64,000 nt of DNA from an uncultured Blautia sp. (GCA_937893675.1 CALBGI010000056.1:53464-117463), one strand, 5' to 3'. Counted from the stretch's first letter, positions 37,079 through 45,696 are shown. Program-made: numbers and translations. The notes: generated from the letters alone by a model not told the origin.

Positions 37079-37773
37079 TGGTCCATATTCTCCTTTTGCG
37101 TTGTTTTATCGTCAAATCGGCAGATTTGAGTACAAAATAAATTTATGAGCGCCGCATCATGGCTGATCAGCAGAATGCTCCCTCCGGTTTCGTGCATCCG
37201 TCTCCGTATCATGCCAAGGACATTGGCCTGGGTGGAGACATCCAGCATGGAGGTAGCCTCGTCCAGGATCAGCAGCTTTGGCTGAAACAGAAGAACGCGG
37301 GCAATGGCAACCCGCTGGGCTTCTCCCCCTGAAATTTGATGCGGCAGGTGAGAAAGGATTTCCGGCTCCAGGCCGACTTTTGCCAGGAGCTCCTCTGTCA
37401 GCTTTCGTTCCTCTTTCTTTGGGGAAAAATGGTGGCAGCGGATCAGTTCTTTGAAACCGCTTCCGATTTTTTGCCGGGGGTCCAAGGTGGCATAAGGCTG
37501 CTGATAAACCATCTGGATCTGTATTCCGCGTTTTCGGTCGTATTTCTGGTGGGAGGAGACAAGAATCTGTCCATCTATAAGAATTCTGCCACGTTCCGGG
37601 GGATAAATTCCGCAGAGAACCTTGGCAAGGGTTGATTTTCCGATTCCGCTTTTACCGTAAACACCCACGATCTGTCCGGGAGGAATTTCCAGGGAGAAGT
37701 CTTTGAGAACCTCCTTTGTGCCGAAGGTTTTACACACCTTTTGAATAGAAATCATTCTGCGCAGCACCACCAT
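37075..37773 (-). CDS. Dpp/Nik-type ABC transporter ATP-binding protein F
   Basis: A 232-residue ATPase with Walker A GKSGIGKST and signature ISGGEAQRVAIARVL. It is shorter than usual DppF because it lacks the C-terminal oligopeptide extension. The ATG at 37773 follows GAGG; it overlaps the upstream ATPase gene by 22 bases. Confidence 0.9.
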   Translation of the reverse strand: MVVLRRMISIQKVCKTFGTKEVLKDFSLEIPPGQIVGVYGKSGIGKSTLAKVLCGIYPPERGRILIDGQILVSSHQKYDRKRGIQIQMVYQQPYATLDPRQKIGSGFKELIRCHHFSPKKEERKLTEELLAKVGLEPEILSHLPHQISGGEAQRVAIARVLLFQPKLLILDEATSMLDVSTQANVLGMIRRRMHETGGSILLISHDAALINLFCTQICRFDDKTTQKENMDQ

Positions 37774-38696
37774 TTCCGATCCTCTGTTTTTTGGAGGCGT
37801 ATTTCATTTCTGCACTGTTCCAGAGCCAATGGACAGCGCCGGTAAAAAGGACAGGCACCGGATTCCTTCCGCAGAAAAGGTGTTTCCTGCATCCCGTTTT
37901 CCACCAGTGCGTTCAGCAATGCTTTTGTATAGGGATGCCGCGGTTTTGAGAGAACATCGCAGGCGGTGCCGGTTTCCAGCATTCTGCCTTTGCACAAAAC
38001 GAGAATACGGTCGCAGGCGGAGGCAACGGAAATATCGTGCGTGATCACAAGCTTGGCCGAATCGGGAAAAAGCGTGCAGAGCACGGACATAAACTGTTGT
38101 TTTCCGGTCTGATCCAGCCCGTTGGTCGGTTCATCGGCAATGAGAAGCTTTGCCCGCGAACAGAGAGCAAGGGCAATTGTCACGCGCTGCGCCATGCCTC
38201 CGGAAAGCTGAAATGGATATTGCTCCAAAATCGCCTCCGGTTCTGAAAAACCTGCCAGGAACAGTTTTTCGCAGGCCGCCTGTCGGCGCTTTGCGGCAGG
38301 GATCCCCAACCTTTTTAAGCTGTCATATAAATGCTGCCGGATTTTTCTGGAAGGATTTAAAAATTCATGTCCATTCTGTGGAATATATACAATGTCCATG
38401 CCAAGCATGGAGCGAAGTTTTTTTCCGGAAGGAAGCACGTTGCCACAAAAAGAAATGGCGCTGTTTGTCAAAAGCACGTTTTCCGGGAGAACATCCATAA
38501 TGGATTGCGCAATAAGCGTCTTGCCGGAACCGGTTTCCCCGATCAGCGCAAGACTTTCTCCCGCAGAAACAGAAAAGGATACACTCTGTACCAGTGTTTT
38601 TTTGGTATGAACAAGCTGTGCCTGAAGGTTTTCGATGGAATAGGTCAATGTTGTTGTCACTTTGTTGCTCCGTAGTTGAATTTGATCGAGTTTCAT
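37752..38696 (-). CDS. Dpp/Nik-type ABC transporter ATP-binding protein D
   Basis: A 314-residue ATPase with Walker A GETGSGKTL, signature LSGGMAQRVTIALAL and a C-terminal Cys-rich segment (SGACPFYRRCPLALEQC) typical of the DppD extension that carries an iron-sulfur cluster in related proteins. It is the first gene of the operon, divergent from the merR-like gene. Confidence 0.9.
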   Translation of the reverse strand: MKLDQIQLRSNKVTTTLTYSIENLQAQLVHTKKTLVQSVSFSVSAGESLALIGETGSGKTLIAQSIMDVLPENVLLTNSAISFCGNVLPSGKKLRSMLGMDIVYIPQNGHEFLNPSRKIRQHLYDSLKRLGIPAAKRRQAACEKLFLAGFSEPEAILEQYPFQLSGGMAQRVTIALALCSRAKLLIADEPTNGLDQTGKQQFMSVLCTLFPDSAKLVITHDISVASACDRILVLCKGRMLETGTACDVLSKPRHPYTKALLNALVENGMQETPFLRKESGACPFYRRCPLALEQCRNEIRLQKTEDRKWWCCAE

Positions 38697-38879
38697 TCAT
38701 TATACAGAAGTACCCAGGGTTATGTAAGCCCGGTAGGGGGATAGAATTTCGGGGAGGATAGATCCGCGAAGTTTACACGGCCTTTTGCGGAAACGATAAA
38801 ACATATTTCCGAAAAAGAGCTTGCTATCACGCAAACGTGATGAGGTATGTTCGAATATACGGAGAGAGGAAAGACCGTG
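38697..38879. promoter_or_regulatory. Divergent promoter region with inverted repeat
   Basis: ATCACG (38826-38831), CAAA and CGTGAT (38836-38841) form a perfect inverted repeat. It lies 38 bases before the MerR start and is a candidate operator for the MerR protein or for control of the ABC operon. No consensus -35/-10 was clear. Confidence 0.4.
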
Positions 38880-39329
38880 ATGAAAAAGATAAGTGAAGTT
38901 AGTAAACTGGTGGGAGTGAGCAAGCGCACGCTGCAGTATTATGATGACGAGGGGCTGCTGGTGGTGGAACGAACCAAGAATAATCACCGCTTGTACGACA
39001 GAGATGATCTGGAACAGATCTGGAAAATCCTGATATATAAGGAAATGGGATTTGAACTTGGGCAAATTAAACAGATACTTGCCCTTTCTTTAAACCAACA
39101 GAAAATTTATCTGGAAAAGAAAAAGGAGGAGATTGAGACAAGGATTGAAGAGTTGAACACGCGTACGGAAATAGTTACATTTGTGCGCCAAAACGGTATG
39201 CCGCCTGCTCCGGTGGAGCATATGGCTGGAATAACCTATGTGGAATATATCCGGGACATGGGGAAACAAATCCAAAATTGGAGAGAAAAGCTGGAAGAAG
39301 CAGTATTCACAGATGTGGGAGGAGAATGA
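38880..39329 (+). CDS. MerR family regulator
   Basis: A 149-residue protein with an N-terminal MerR winged helix (ISEVSKLVGVSKRTLQYYDDEGLL) and a coiled-coil (residues about 75-110) that would form the dimer. It has no metal-binding Cys motif of the MerR core group, so it is likely in the drug- or stress-sensing branch. The ATG at 38880 follows AGAGAGGAAAG. The secreted protein gene follows after four bases and is probably its co-transcribed partner. Confidence 0.88.
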   Translation: MKKISEVSKLVGVSKRTLQYYDDEGLLVVERTKNNHRLYDRDDLEQIWKILIYKEMGFELGQIKQILALSLNQQKIYLEKKKEEIETRIEELNTRTEIVTFVRQNGMPPAPVEHMAGITYVEYIRDMGKQIQNWREKLEEAVFTDVGGE

Positions 39330-39333
39330 AATC

Positions 39334-40029
39334 ATGAAAAAGAAAAAAACAGCAATAATATTAACCTTAGCAGCTTTGACTATGCCTCAAATGGTGTGGG
39401 CAGAAGATGTGTTGACAGTTTCGCAGAAGAATTTTCTGGAATTTGAAGGAGACTATTCGAACGCAACAGGATATTTTTTCGCAAAGCTGGAAAATACATC
39501 AGAAGAGGCAATCGCTGTTGGTGATGGTACATTAGTTGCTTTTAATGAAGCTGGTGAGATACTGTTAACAGCAGAATATATCAATACAAGTCCAAGCAGC
39601 ACAGTTTTGGAACCTGGAAGCTATATTTACGTGAATGAGTACATATTTGATACTGTTTTGGAAGAAAATTCGGTAAGTGATTATAAGTTTTCTGTTACTA
39701 CAAAAAAAGATGGAAACATGCTTGAACAAATTCCGTGTGAGGCAACTTATGAGATAGCTGCGAAGGAGAATGGAAGCAGCCATATCTATGTAACATTTAC
39801 GAATCCGACGAATGAGCCTAAATATGATATTTACATCTCAGCAGCTCTTCATGATGCCGATGGGAATCTGGTTTTTGCTGATACAGAATGTGGAAGTGGG
39901 ATTGCACTGCATCCGCAAAGTACGATTACAGTTGAAATGACAATAGATGGAGATTTGACAAAGTATTATAAAGAAAAGGGAATTGAGCCAGTCAGCGTTG
40001 ATGCAATGGTGTACTATGAGGTGGAATAG
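39334..40029 (+). CDS. Secreted protein, FxLYD-like beta-rich domains
   Basis: A 231-residue protein with a signal peptide of about 22 residues (to MVWA). The rest is beta-strand rich with two similar halves, each with GYFFAKLENTSEEAI or HIYVTFTNPTNEP style segments that resemble the FxLYD and DUF-type stalk domains of surface proteins. No anchor motif is seen. GGAGG lies about 13 bases before the ATG, inside the end of the merR gene. Function unknown. Confidence 0.65.
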   Translation: MKKKKTAIILTLAALTMPQMVWAEDVLTVSQKNFLEFEGDYSNATGYFFAKLENTSEEAIAVGDGTLVAFNEAGEILLTAEYINTSPSSTVLEPGSYIYVNEYIFDTVLEENSVSDYKFSVTTKKDGNMLEQIPCEATYEIAAKENGSSHIYVTFTNPTNEPKYDIYISAALHDADGNLVFADTECGSGIALHPQSTITVEMTIDGDLTKYYKEKGIEPVSVDAMVYYEVE

Positions 40030-40301
40030 GAATTGACGGTATGATGTGAATATGGAGAACATACAAAACAGTGAGTTGAGAGACTTGCTGTTTTGTGTTT
40101 TTAAAGAAATTAAAAATTGTTCTAATTGCCAAAACATAGTGCGCGGTTTACACTATAATTATGCAGTATTTACAAAAAAGGGAAGGGGCACTTATGGGAA
40201 TTATAGCTACAGAAGGAAGCGTGGAAGATGAATAGATTGAAAATATAACTTTTCTTGTAAAAAAGGCGCACTAATACAAGGTATCCTACAAACTGAAAAT
40301 T
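40030..40301. other. Gap with a terminator and a 13-codon mini-ORF
   Basis: ACAAAACAG (40063-40071) pairs with CTGTTTTGT (40088-40096) followed by GTTTTT, ending the secreted protein gene. TATAAT at 40154-40159 and GGAAGGGG at 40181 precede a 13-codon reading frame from 40194 to 40235, which could be a leader peptide or a cut gene start. Nothing else is recognisable before the IS110 remnant. Confidence 0.45.
40063..40102 (+). terminator. Terminator after the secreted protein gene
   Basis: A 9-base perfect stem with a 16-base loop, followed by a GTTTTT tail. Confidence 0.8.
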
Positions 40302-41153
40302 TTAAACGGCAGTTGATGCAGATTCAGGAGAAATGACTCCTTCAGAGATAAGCAGTTTCAGAGCCTGCTTTACAGCTTTGGCTTTCTGCTTGTCTTGCAT
40401 CTGCTGTGGCATATCGGTTTTGTACAGATCGCAGGGATTCCATGTTTCACCAGTTGAAAGCATCTGGTAAACAGCAGTCAGAATCATTCTTGCGATGGCA
40501 ATAATGGCTCTCTTTTTACCTCTTCTTTTGGCAAGACGTTCACACTTGTTTTTGTAGTAAGGAGTAGCTGTGGATTTAACGGCGGCATGGGCGCACTGCA
40601 CCAATGCCGGTTTGAGGTAAACTCCGGCACGTGTAATCCGTACAGATTTCTTCTTACCGGCAGATTCATTGTTGCCGGGCGTTAGTCCCGCCCAGCAGCA
40701 CAGCCTCCTGGAAGGGTTAAATTGTGTCATATCAGTGCCAATCTCGGAGATGATGGTAATGGCAGAAGACCTGTCAACTCCGGGAATGGTACAGAGCAAA
40801 GAAACAGCATTTTCATAAGGAACAATCAGCTCATCCAGTTTGGAGTCCAGAGAATCAATGGACTGCTGCACAAAATCAAGATGAGAACGCACCATGAGCA
40901 TACGTTCCTTTGGGGAAGAGGTCATCTGATAGCCTTCAATGGATTCGATCACGGCATCGGCTTTCTTCTTTAAGGATTTCTGAAGAAAGGATTTACATGT
41001 TTCCGGGTCGAATTCATCAGAAGTGATCAGGTAATCCGTAATAGAAGATGCAGATTTACTAAACATATCAGTAACTACTGCATCAAGAGCAACATTACAG
41101 ACGGTAAAGGCATTTTGGAAGCGTTTTTTTCGCTGCGTTTGCAGCAGGTCAGC
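40302..41153 (-). pseudogene. IS110-family transposase, 5'-truncated remnant
   Basis: The last 284 codons of an IS110/IS116/IS902 transposase are open from 41153 down to the stop at 40302. Upstream, an in-frame TAA at 41154-41156 ends the homology. The retained part has FQNAFTVCNVALDAVVTDMF, IPGVDRSSAITIISEIGTDM, CCWAGLTPGNNESAGK and RGKKRAIIAIARMILT, typical of the C-terminal half. The N-terminal DEDD catalytic domain and the left end are lost, so it cannot transpose alone. Confidence 0.88.
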
Positions 41154-41427
41154 TTAAACCTGTAACAATTATAAAAGAAGTGGTGGAAGACGCACACCAT
41201 TTTTCATGACTATTTGTGCCGCCAGCGTCAGCGGCGGAATGGATGATTAGTGTGCAATATAGTTGGAGGGGAGAAAGCCGGAGAGTAATAGTTTTGTCTA
41301 CCGGATTTCTTTTAAAACAAATATAATTTAGCATCCATATAGTTTTAGTGGATTTGTTTTAGTGGTGGTTGTGCCTTGAGAGTTTTATTGTTACAATATT
41401 AAAAAGACTATATGGTGAGGTGAGTAT
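41154..41427. other. Gap beside the IS110 remnant
   Basis: GCCGC and GCGGC around 41219-41236 form a small hairpin. TTGTGC (41369-41374), a 17-base spacer and TACAAT (41392-41397) is a possible promoter for the DUF3990 gene at 41428. I could not assign the rest. Confidence 0.35.
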
Positions 41428-41901
41428 ATGCTGCTGTATCACGCAAGCAAAGAGATTGTTCGTTTTCCGGAAATACGAAAAGCACGATATACTAAGGATT
41501 TCTCTTGGGGATTTTATTGTACTAATAATTTGGAACAGGCTGTGCGTTGGGCAAATCGGGGAGCGGGTGAGCCAATAGTTAATTATTATCAATATGAGCC
41601 AAATAATGAGTTATCTGTGCGAAAATTTACGGAAATGACGGATGAATGGCTGGATTTTATTGCAAAATGCAGAAGTGGAGAGACACATTCTTATGACATT
41701 GTAGAAGGCCCTATGGCTAACGACACCGTTTGGAATTATGTAAATGATTATCTGAGCGGGCGAATTACGCGCAAGCAGTTTTGGGTCTTAGCGGAATTTA
41801 AATATCCCACCCATCAGATGAGCTTTCATACCTTATCAGCCTTAAACTGCCTGACCTATGAAAGGAGCGAAGTGATCCATGACGGAAAAAGAGCGAAATG
41901 A
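41428..41901 (+). CDS. DUF3990 family protein (ADP-ribosyltransferase-like fold)
   Basis: A 157-residue protein that opens LLYHASKEIV, continues DFSWGFYCTNNLEQAVRWA and ends HQMSFHTLSALNCLTYERSEV. These three blocks are the recognised core of DUF3990. The H and Y positions parallel the ADP-ribosyltransferase fold, to which the family is thought to be related. It overlaps the next gene by 23 bases. A toxin-like role is inferred from the tight pair and the mobile surroundings. Confidence 0.8.
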   Translation: MLLYHASKEIVRFPEIRKARYTKDFSWGFYCTNNLEQAVRWANRGAGEPIVNYYQYEPNNELSVRKFTEMTDEWLDFIAKCRSGETHSYDIVEGPMANDTVWNYVNDYLSGRITRKQFWVLAEFKYPTHQMSFHTLSALNCLTYERSEVIHDGKRAK

Positions 41902-42322
41902 CTATTTTTATCTATGCTCTCTCATTGAATATATCGCGCGCAAAACAATGAACAGAAGAGGCGTTATCATAGAGGCGTTGGGAAGAGACGGCCTGGAGAA
42001 GCAGCTATATGATGCGGAGGTTAACCATTGTCTGAGCTTTGAACAGGTCAGCGATGAAGTAATTGCGCAGTATCATATTTCTCCGGGGAGCTTCGACACC
42101 ATAACCGATTGCAAATACAAGGTTCCAGGTTTTCAGGATATCGGCAGATTATACAGCATTATGATTGAGGACTGTGCCCGTCCGGGAGAGGAAATGGACG
42201 AGCTGATGAAGCTGTTCTGTTCTTTTATCAGTGATGAAATTTCGCGGTTTGACACAGACCTTTATTATCAGAATCCCAGCTATCTGGAATGTTCCTATCA
42301 GGAAGGATATTTGCTGGATTAA
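41879..42322 (+). CDS. Partner of DUF3990 protein (DUF3791-like)
   Basis: A 147-residue alpha-helical protein with no signal peptide or membrane segment. The first 60 residues (DYFYLCSLIEYIARKT, then LSFEQVSDEVI) resemble the DUF3791 proteins that often accompany DUF3990 genes in Lachnospiraceae. Its start lies inside the DUF3990 gene, so they are co-translated. It may be an antitoxin or immunity partner; not proven. Confidence 0.6.
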   Translation: MTEKERNDYFYLCSLIEYIARKTMNRRGVIIEALGRDGLEKQLYDAEVNHCLSFEQVSDEVIAQYHISPGSFDTITDCKYKVPGFQDIGRLYSIMIEDCARPGEEMDELMKLFCSFISDEISRFDTDLYYQNPSYLECSYQEGYLLD

Positions 42323-42367
42323 CCGGATCACAGAAAAAGACAAGATTGCTGCAGAACGGGGGCGCTT

Positions 42368-42727
42368 ATGAAAAACAAAGCAGATTGTATATCATTTACA
42401 TTTGAGAAGGATTGCGAGGAAATAGGAATTGAAAGACAGCTTTCCGTGAGAGGAGGTTCTCTGGTGGACAAAATCCTGGAAAAGGAAGCAGAGGTCGTGC
42501 AGGTGCCGGCGGAAATCATAGAACAGAATATGGAGGAAACGGTTTGCCGTTTTGTGAATACGCTTACAAAAATTGATGCAGAGAGTCCGGTGTTTGGAAT
42601 TGATGAGGTGGAATTTGGGATTTGTGTGGGAGCAGACGGGAGCATATCTATTGCATCTGCCCTGAATGGCGGAATGAACGCGCAGACAACGGTGAAGATC
42701 AAGATGAGGAAACGAGAGGATAAATGA
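42368..42727 (+). CDS. Trypco1-like small protein (CU044_2847 type)
   Basis: A 119-residue protein. A helical middle and the C-terminal beta segment DEVEFGICVGADGSIS then ALNGGMNAQTTVKIKM match the trypsin-co-occurring domain 1 pattern (EVEFGI plus an A-E-A-N-F-type strand). In published analyses this domain accompanies proteases in NTP-dependent conflict systems. Here its stop overlaps (ATGA) a metallopeptidase gene. Family assignment is by eye. Confidence 0.6.
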   Translation: MKNKADCISFTFEKDCEEIGIERQLSVRGGSLVDKILEKEAEVVQVPAEIIEQNMEETVCRFVNTLTKIDAESPVFGIDEVEFGICVGADGSISIASALNGGMNAQTTVKIKMRKREDK

Positions 42728-43923
42728 AGAAACTGACCAGCAGGGAGCTTTTGGCAGAACTGCAGAGACGCACCGGCGGAAAACGGGAGGATAACCTGAT
42801 GGACTGGCCTGCGGTGAGGAATATGCCCTCCTATATGCAGGAGTTTCTTCCACAATATTTAGGATACCTGGAAGAGACGGAGAAGGAGCTGCCCACGGAC
42901 TATCAGGAGGTTTGGTCGTACGCTCTGGTAAAAATGATTTTTCGGGAAATCCAGGATGTGATAGCAGATGCGGAAATTAAGGACAAACGAATAGAAAAAC
43001 TGCCGCCAATCCCTGTGTTTGGTACGGTTCGCATGGGGAATTTTTCTGCGCAGATTGTCTGTCCCATTGCGGATGACTATCTGATCGTGTTTTCCGAGGG
43101 CCTGTTCGGCTTTTCCAATCTTTTTTCCAAGGTGCTTGCGGGCAGCTTTGTCTTGGAAAAAACAGACGATGAGTGGATTTCGTTCAGTACAGACCTGGCC
43201 AAAATAGAAAAGCATATGGGTGAACACCCGGAAATCCAGCAGCATTTTGATGATCTGCTGTTGGCGTATATGGTGAATGGCCACCCACATGCGGCGAGAC
43301 AGTATTATCCGATGAGAGAACTGGCAAGTATGATATCAATTCTATGTGATGGCATGGAAACATTTGTTGCGGCTCATGAATATTCTCATCTGGTGCTGGG
43401 GCACTTGGCAGACACCAGCAGAAAATTTCGGGAAACGGCATCGGAAAATAGGGCAGATACATTGGAAAATGCAGAAATCCAGGAGATTTTTTACCAGTGG
43501 AAGGACGAGGTGCAGGCGGATATACTGGCTATGGATATCACCATGCAGGTCATGCTGAGAAGAGGCTATGACAAGGCTTTGTCTTTTATGGGAATACAGG
43601 CGGCAATGTTGGGAATGGAGCTTTTGGACAGAATGCAGAATCTGAAAGAGGGAAAAGACCCCTTGCAGCCGGTTGTCTGTGCGACGCATCCTTCGGCAGA
43701 AATGAGAAAGCAGATACTGCAGCAAGAGGCACGGAAGCTGGAGGAGAATATTTTGGAATTAGTGGATGTGCAGGAAAAAATGGTGGATTTGCTTTGGAAT
43801 AATTTTATGGGTTTTTACAGGATGCTGGAAAGATCGCTGCGGGAAGGAAGCGAATCTGTTTTTGATGTTCCGTTCTGGATCACGCAGGAGGTGATTTACA
43901 GGAGAAACCAGGAGAAGAAATGA
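42724..43923 (+). CDS. HExxH zinc metallopeptidase (gluzincin-like), conflict-system type
   Basis: A 399-residue cytoplasmic protein. The zinc motif HEYSH lies at residues 218-222, and 40 residues later KDEVQAD gives E262 as a likely third ligand with D266. The arrangement fits a gluzincin. The N-terminal 200 residues are unrecognised and could be a recognition or regulatory region. No signal peptide or membrane helix is seen. It shares a start-stop overlap with the Trypco1-like gene, so the two products probably act as a pair. Confidence 0.75.
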   Translation: MKKLTSRELLAELQRRTGGKREDNLMDWPAVRNMPSYMQEFLPQYLGYLEETEKELPTDYQEVWSYALVKMIFREIQDVIADAEIKDKRIEKLPPIPVFGTVRMGNFSAQIVCPIADDYLIVFSEGLFGFSNLFSKVLAGSFVLEKTDDEWISFSTDLAKIEKHMGEHPEIQQHFDDLLLAYMVNGHPHAARQYYPMRELASMISILCDGMETFVAAHEYSHLVLGHLADTSRKFRETASENRADTLENAEIQEIFYQWKDEVQADILAMDITMQVMLRRGYDKALSFMGIQAAMLGMELLDRMQNLKEGKDPLQPVVCATHPSAEMRKQILQQEARKLEENILELVDVQEKMVDLLWNNFMGFYRMLERSLREGSESVFDVPFWITQEVIYRRNQEKK

Positions 43924-44010
43924 GCAGAAATCTGCGATTTTTGCCACTCTACTGCCAGTCGGTTGCGATTTTGGCCGCGATTTTGTAAGCTTTTTCCGGG
44001 AGGTGGTTGT

Positions 44011-44772
44011 ATGACACAACTGGATAATGAAAAATTCGGCGCTTTTGTGGCTGAAATGCGAAAAAGAAAGGGATGGACGCAAAAAGAACTGGCAGACAGA
44101 CTGTTTGTCTCTGATAAAGCTGTGAGCAAATGGGAGCGGGGCTTAAGCATTCCCAATGCGGCGCTTCTCATGCCATTGGCGGAAGTGTTGGAGGTGACCG
44201 TGACGGAGCTTCTGCGGGGTGAGCTTCTGGAAAGGGAGCAGCAGCTTGAAAATTCCCAGGTGGAAACTCTGGTTACCCAGTCTCTGGATTTATCTTTGCA
44301 GGAAAGCATAAAAGGCCGGAAGAAAAAGTGGCGGGCAGCTTTTTGCCTGTCAGCCGTGCTGACGGCGCTGGCTGTCTGCGGCCTGTACCGTATGGGGCTG
44401 ACTACCATGGAGATGAAAGACAATGTGCTTCTTTTTTCCGGAATGATGCTGGGGTTCGGGGCGTGGTTCTGCTTCCTTGCGAAAGAGATTCTGCCGGCAT
44501 ATTACGATGAGAATAAAATCGGCTATTATGCGGAAGGGATATTTCGCATTCATGTGGCAGGGCTTCGCTTCAACAACAGCAACTGGGGGCCGATCTGCAC
44601 CGCCATGAAAAGCTTTTTGCTGAGCGCTGCGGTTCTCTACCCACTGCTCTGTCTGTGTGCGGTTATGATCGCCGGGACGGAAATCCTGCAGAAAATCGGT
44701 AAGCCTACAGTGCTGCTGGCGGTGCTGGTGATGTTTGGGGTGCTATTTGCGGTGGGGAAGAAGTATGAGTGA
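44011..44772 (+). CDS. HTH (Cro/CI type) membrane-anchored regulator
   Basis: A 253-residue protein with an N-terminal XRE helix-turn-helix (GWTQKELADRLFVSDKAVSKWE) at residues about 7-65, a linker, and about four membrane helices in the C-terminal 150 residues. GGGAGGTGG precedes the ATG at 44011; longer in-frame starts upstream lack such a site. It follows the metallopeptidase gene after 87 bases and could be the island's regulator or sensor; this is inference. Confidence 0.82.
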   Translation: MTQLDNEKFGAFVAEMRKRKGWTQKELADRLFVSDKAVSKWERGLSIPNAALLMPLAEVLEVTVTELLRGELLEREQQLENSQVETLVTQSLDLSLQESIKGRKKKWRAAFCLSAVLTALAVCGLYRMGLTTMEMKDNVLLFSGMMLGFGAWFCFLAKEILPAYYDENKIGYYAEGIFRIHVAGLRFNNSNWGPICTAMKSFLLSAAVLYPLLCLCAVMIAGTEILQKIGKPTVLLAVLVMFGVLFAVGKKYE

Positions 44773-44887
44773 GAAAAATCTTCTTCTGTGACCCAGAAAA
44801 TCAACGGTACAGGAGCCGGAGGAAAGATCATAGGAGTATCGTAACAACAGCGAATGTACTTTTGGAAAATGGAGCAGAAGGAAAATT

Positions 44888-44943
44888 ATTTAGGGCATAT
44901 GTCAATTATTGTTGTTGACATATGCCCTAAATGATTCTATAAT
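44888..44943 (+). promoter_or_regulatory. Consensus promoter under a perfect 18-bp inverted repeat
   Basis: ATTTAGGGCATATGTCAA (44888-44905) is the exact reverse complement of TTGACATATGCCCTAAAT (44915-44932), with a 9-base loop. The right arm contains the -35 TTGACA (44915-44920). A 17-base spacer leads to -10 TATAAT (44938-44943). An arm bound by a repressor would block this strong promoter. AGGAGG and the DUF134 ATG follow. Confidence 0.85.
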
Positions 44944-44973
44944 AAAAGACATACAAAAAAGGAGGATTTGCCT

Positions 44974-45696
44974 ATGCCGAGGCCTGTCAAATGCAGAAAA
45001 GTATGTCATTTTCCACAGACAAGGGAGTTTTGCCCAGCCCAGGGCTGCAATGGCAAATCGCCGGTGATTCTTACCGTGGACGAGTATGAAACCATCCGCC
45101 TGATCGACAAGGAAGGAATGTCTCAGGCAGAATGCAGCGAATTTATGCAGGTAGCCCGCACCACGGTACAGCGAGTCTACGAGAGCGCCCGAAGGAAGCT
45201 TGCGGATGCCATTGTAGACGGGCGTTATCTGCGGATCGAGGGCGGAGATTTCTGGCTGTGCGAGGGAAAAGACCGGGAGTGCGGCCGCTGCCGTCGAAAA
45301 GAGACGAGAATTGCACCCGCTGAGGGAGAAAGGGAGGTTACAGCATTGAGAGCAGCAATTCCTTTGGATGAAAATAAACAGGATGTGTGTATGGTTTTGT
45401 CGCGGGCACCGTTCTTTCTTTTTCGGGAAAACGGCGAGGATTTGATTCTGGAGAATCCGGCGGCGCAGGCAAACAGTGCGGCAGGGGTTCAGGCCGCGCA
45501 GTTTCTGGTGGACAACAAAATCCAGGCCTTGATTACGCCGAGATGCGGTGAGAATGCTGCAGAGGTATTTAAGGCCGCAGACATTAAAATATACAAATCC
45601 GCAAACAAAGCCGCAGCGGACGATCTGACTGCCTGGGAGCAGGGAAGGCTGGAAGAGCTGACGCATTTCCATGGCGGGTATCACGGGATCCGATGA
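44974..45696 (+). CDS. DUF134 HTH domain fused to NifX/ORP-like domain
   Basis: A 240-residue protein. Residues 1-95 are a DUF134 Cys-rich helix-turn-helix region (VCHFPQTREFCPAQGC, then EYETIRLIDKEGMSQAECS, ARTTVQRVYESARRKL). The C-terminal 120 residues match the dinitrogenase iron-molybdenum cofactor (NifB/NifX/ORP) fold (AAIPLDENKQDVCMVLSRAP and QALITPRCGENAAE). The ATG at 44974 follows AGGAGG by 7 bases. It probably binds DNA, perhaps the inverted repeat upstream, and senses a metal cluster through its C-terminal domain; this is inference. Its stop overlaps the next gene (ATGA). Confidence 0.85.
   Translation: MPRPVKCRKVCHFPQTREFCPAQGCNGKSPVILTVDEYETIRLIDKEGMSQAECSEFMQVARTTVQRVYESARRKLADAIVDGRYLRIEGGDFWLCEGKDRECGRCRRKETRIAPAEGEREVTALRAAIPLDENKQDVCMVLSRAPFFLFRENGEDLILENPAAQANSAAGVQAAQFLVDNKIQALITPRCGENAAEVFKAADIKIYKSANKAAADDLTAWEQGRLEELTHFHGGYHGIR

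Noticed and set aside
40302..41153. Intact IS110 element with a bridge RNA
   Set aside because: The 5' third of the transposase and the left end are missing, so the usual bridge RNA region cannot be identified.
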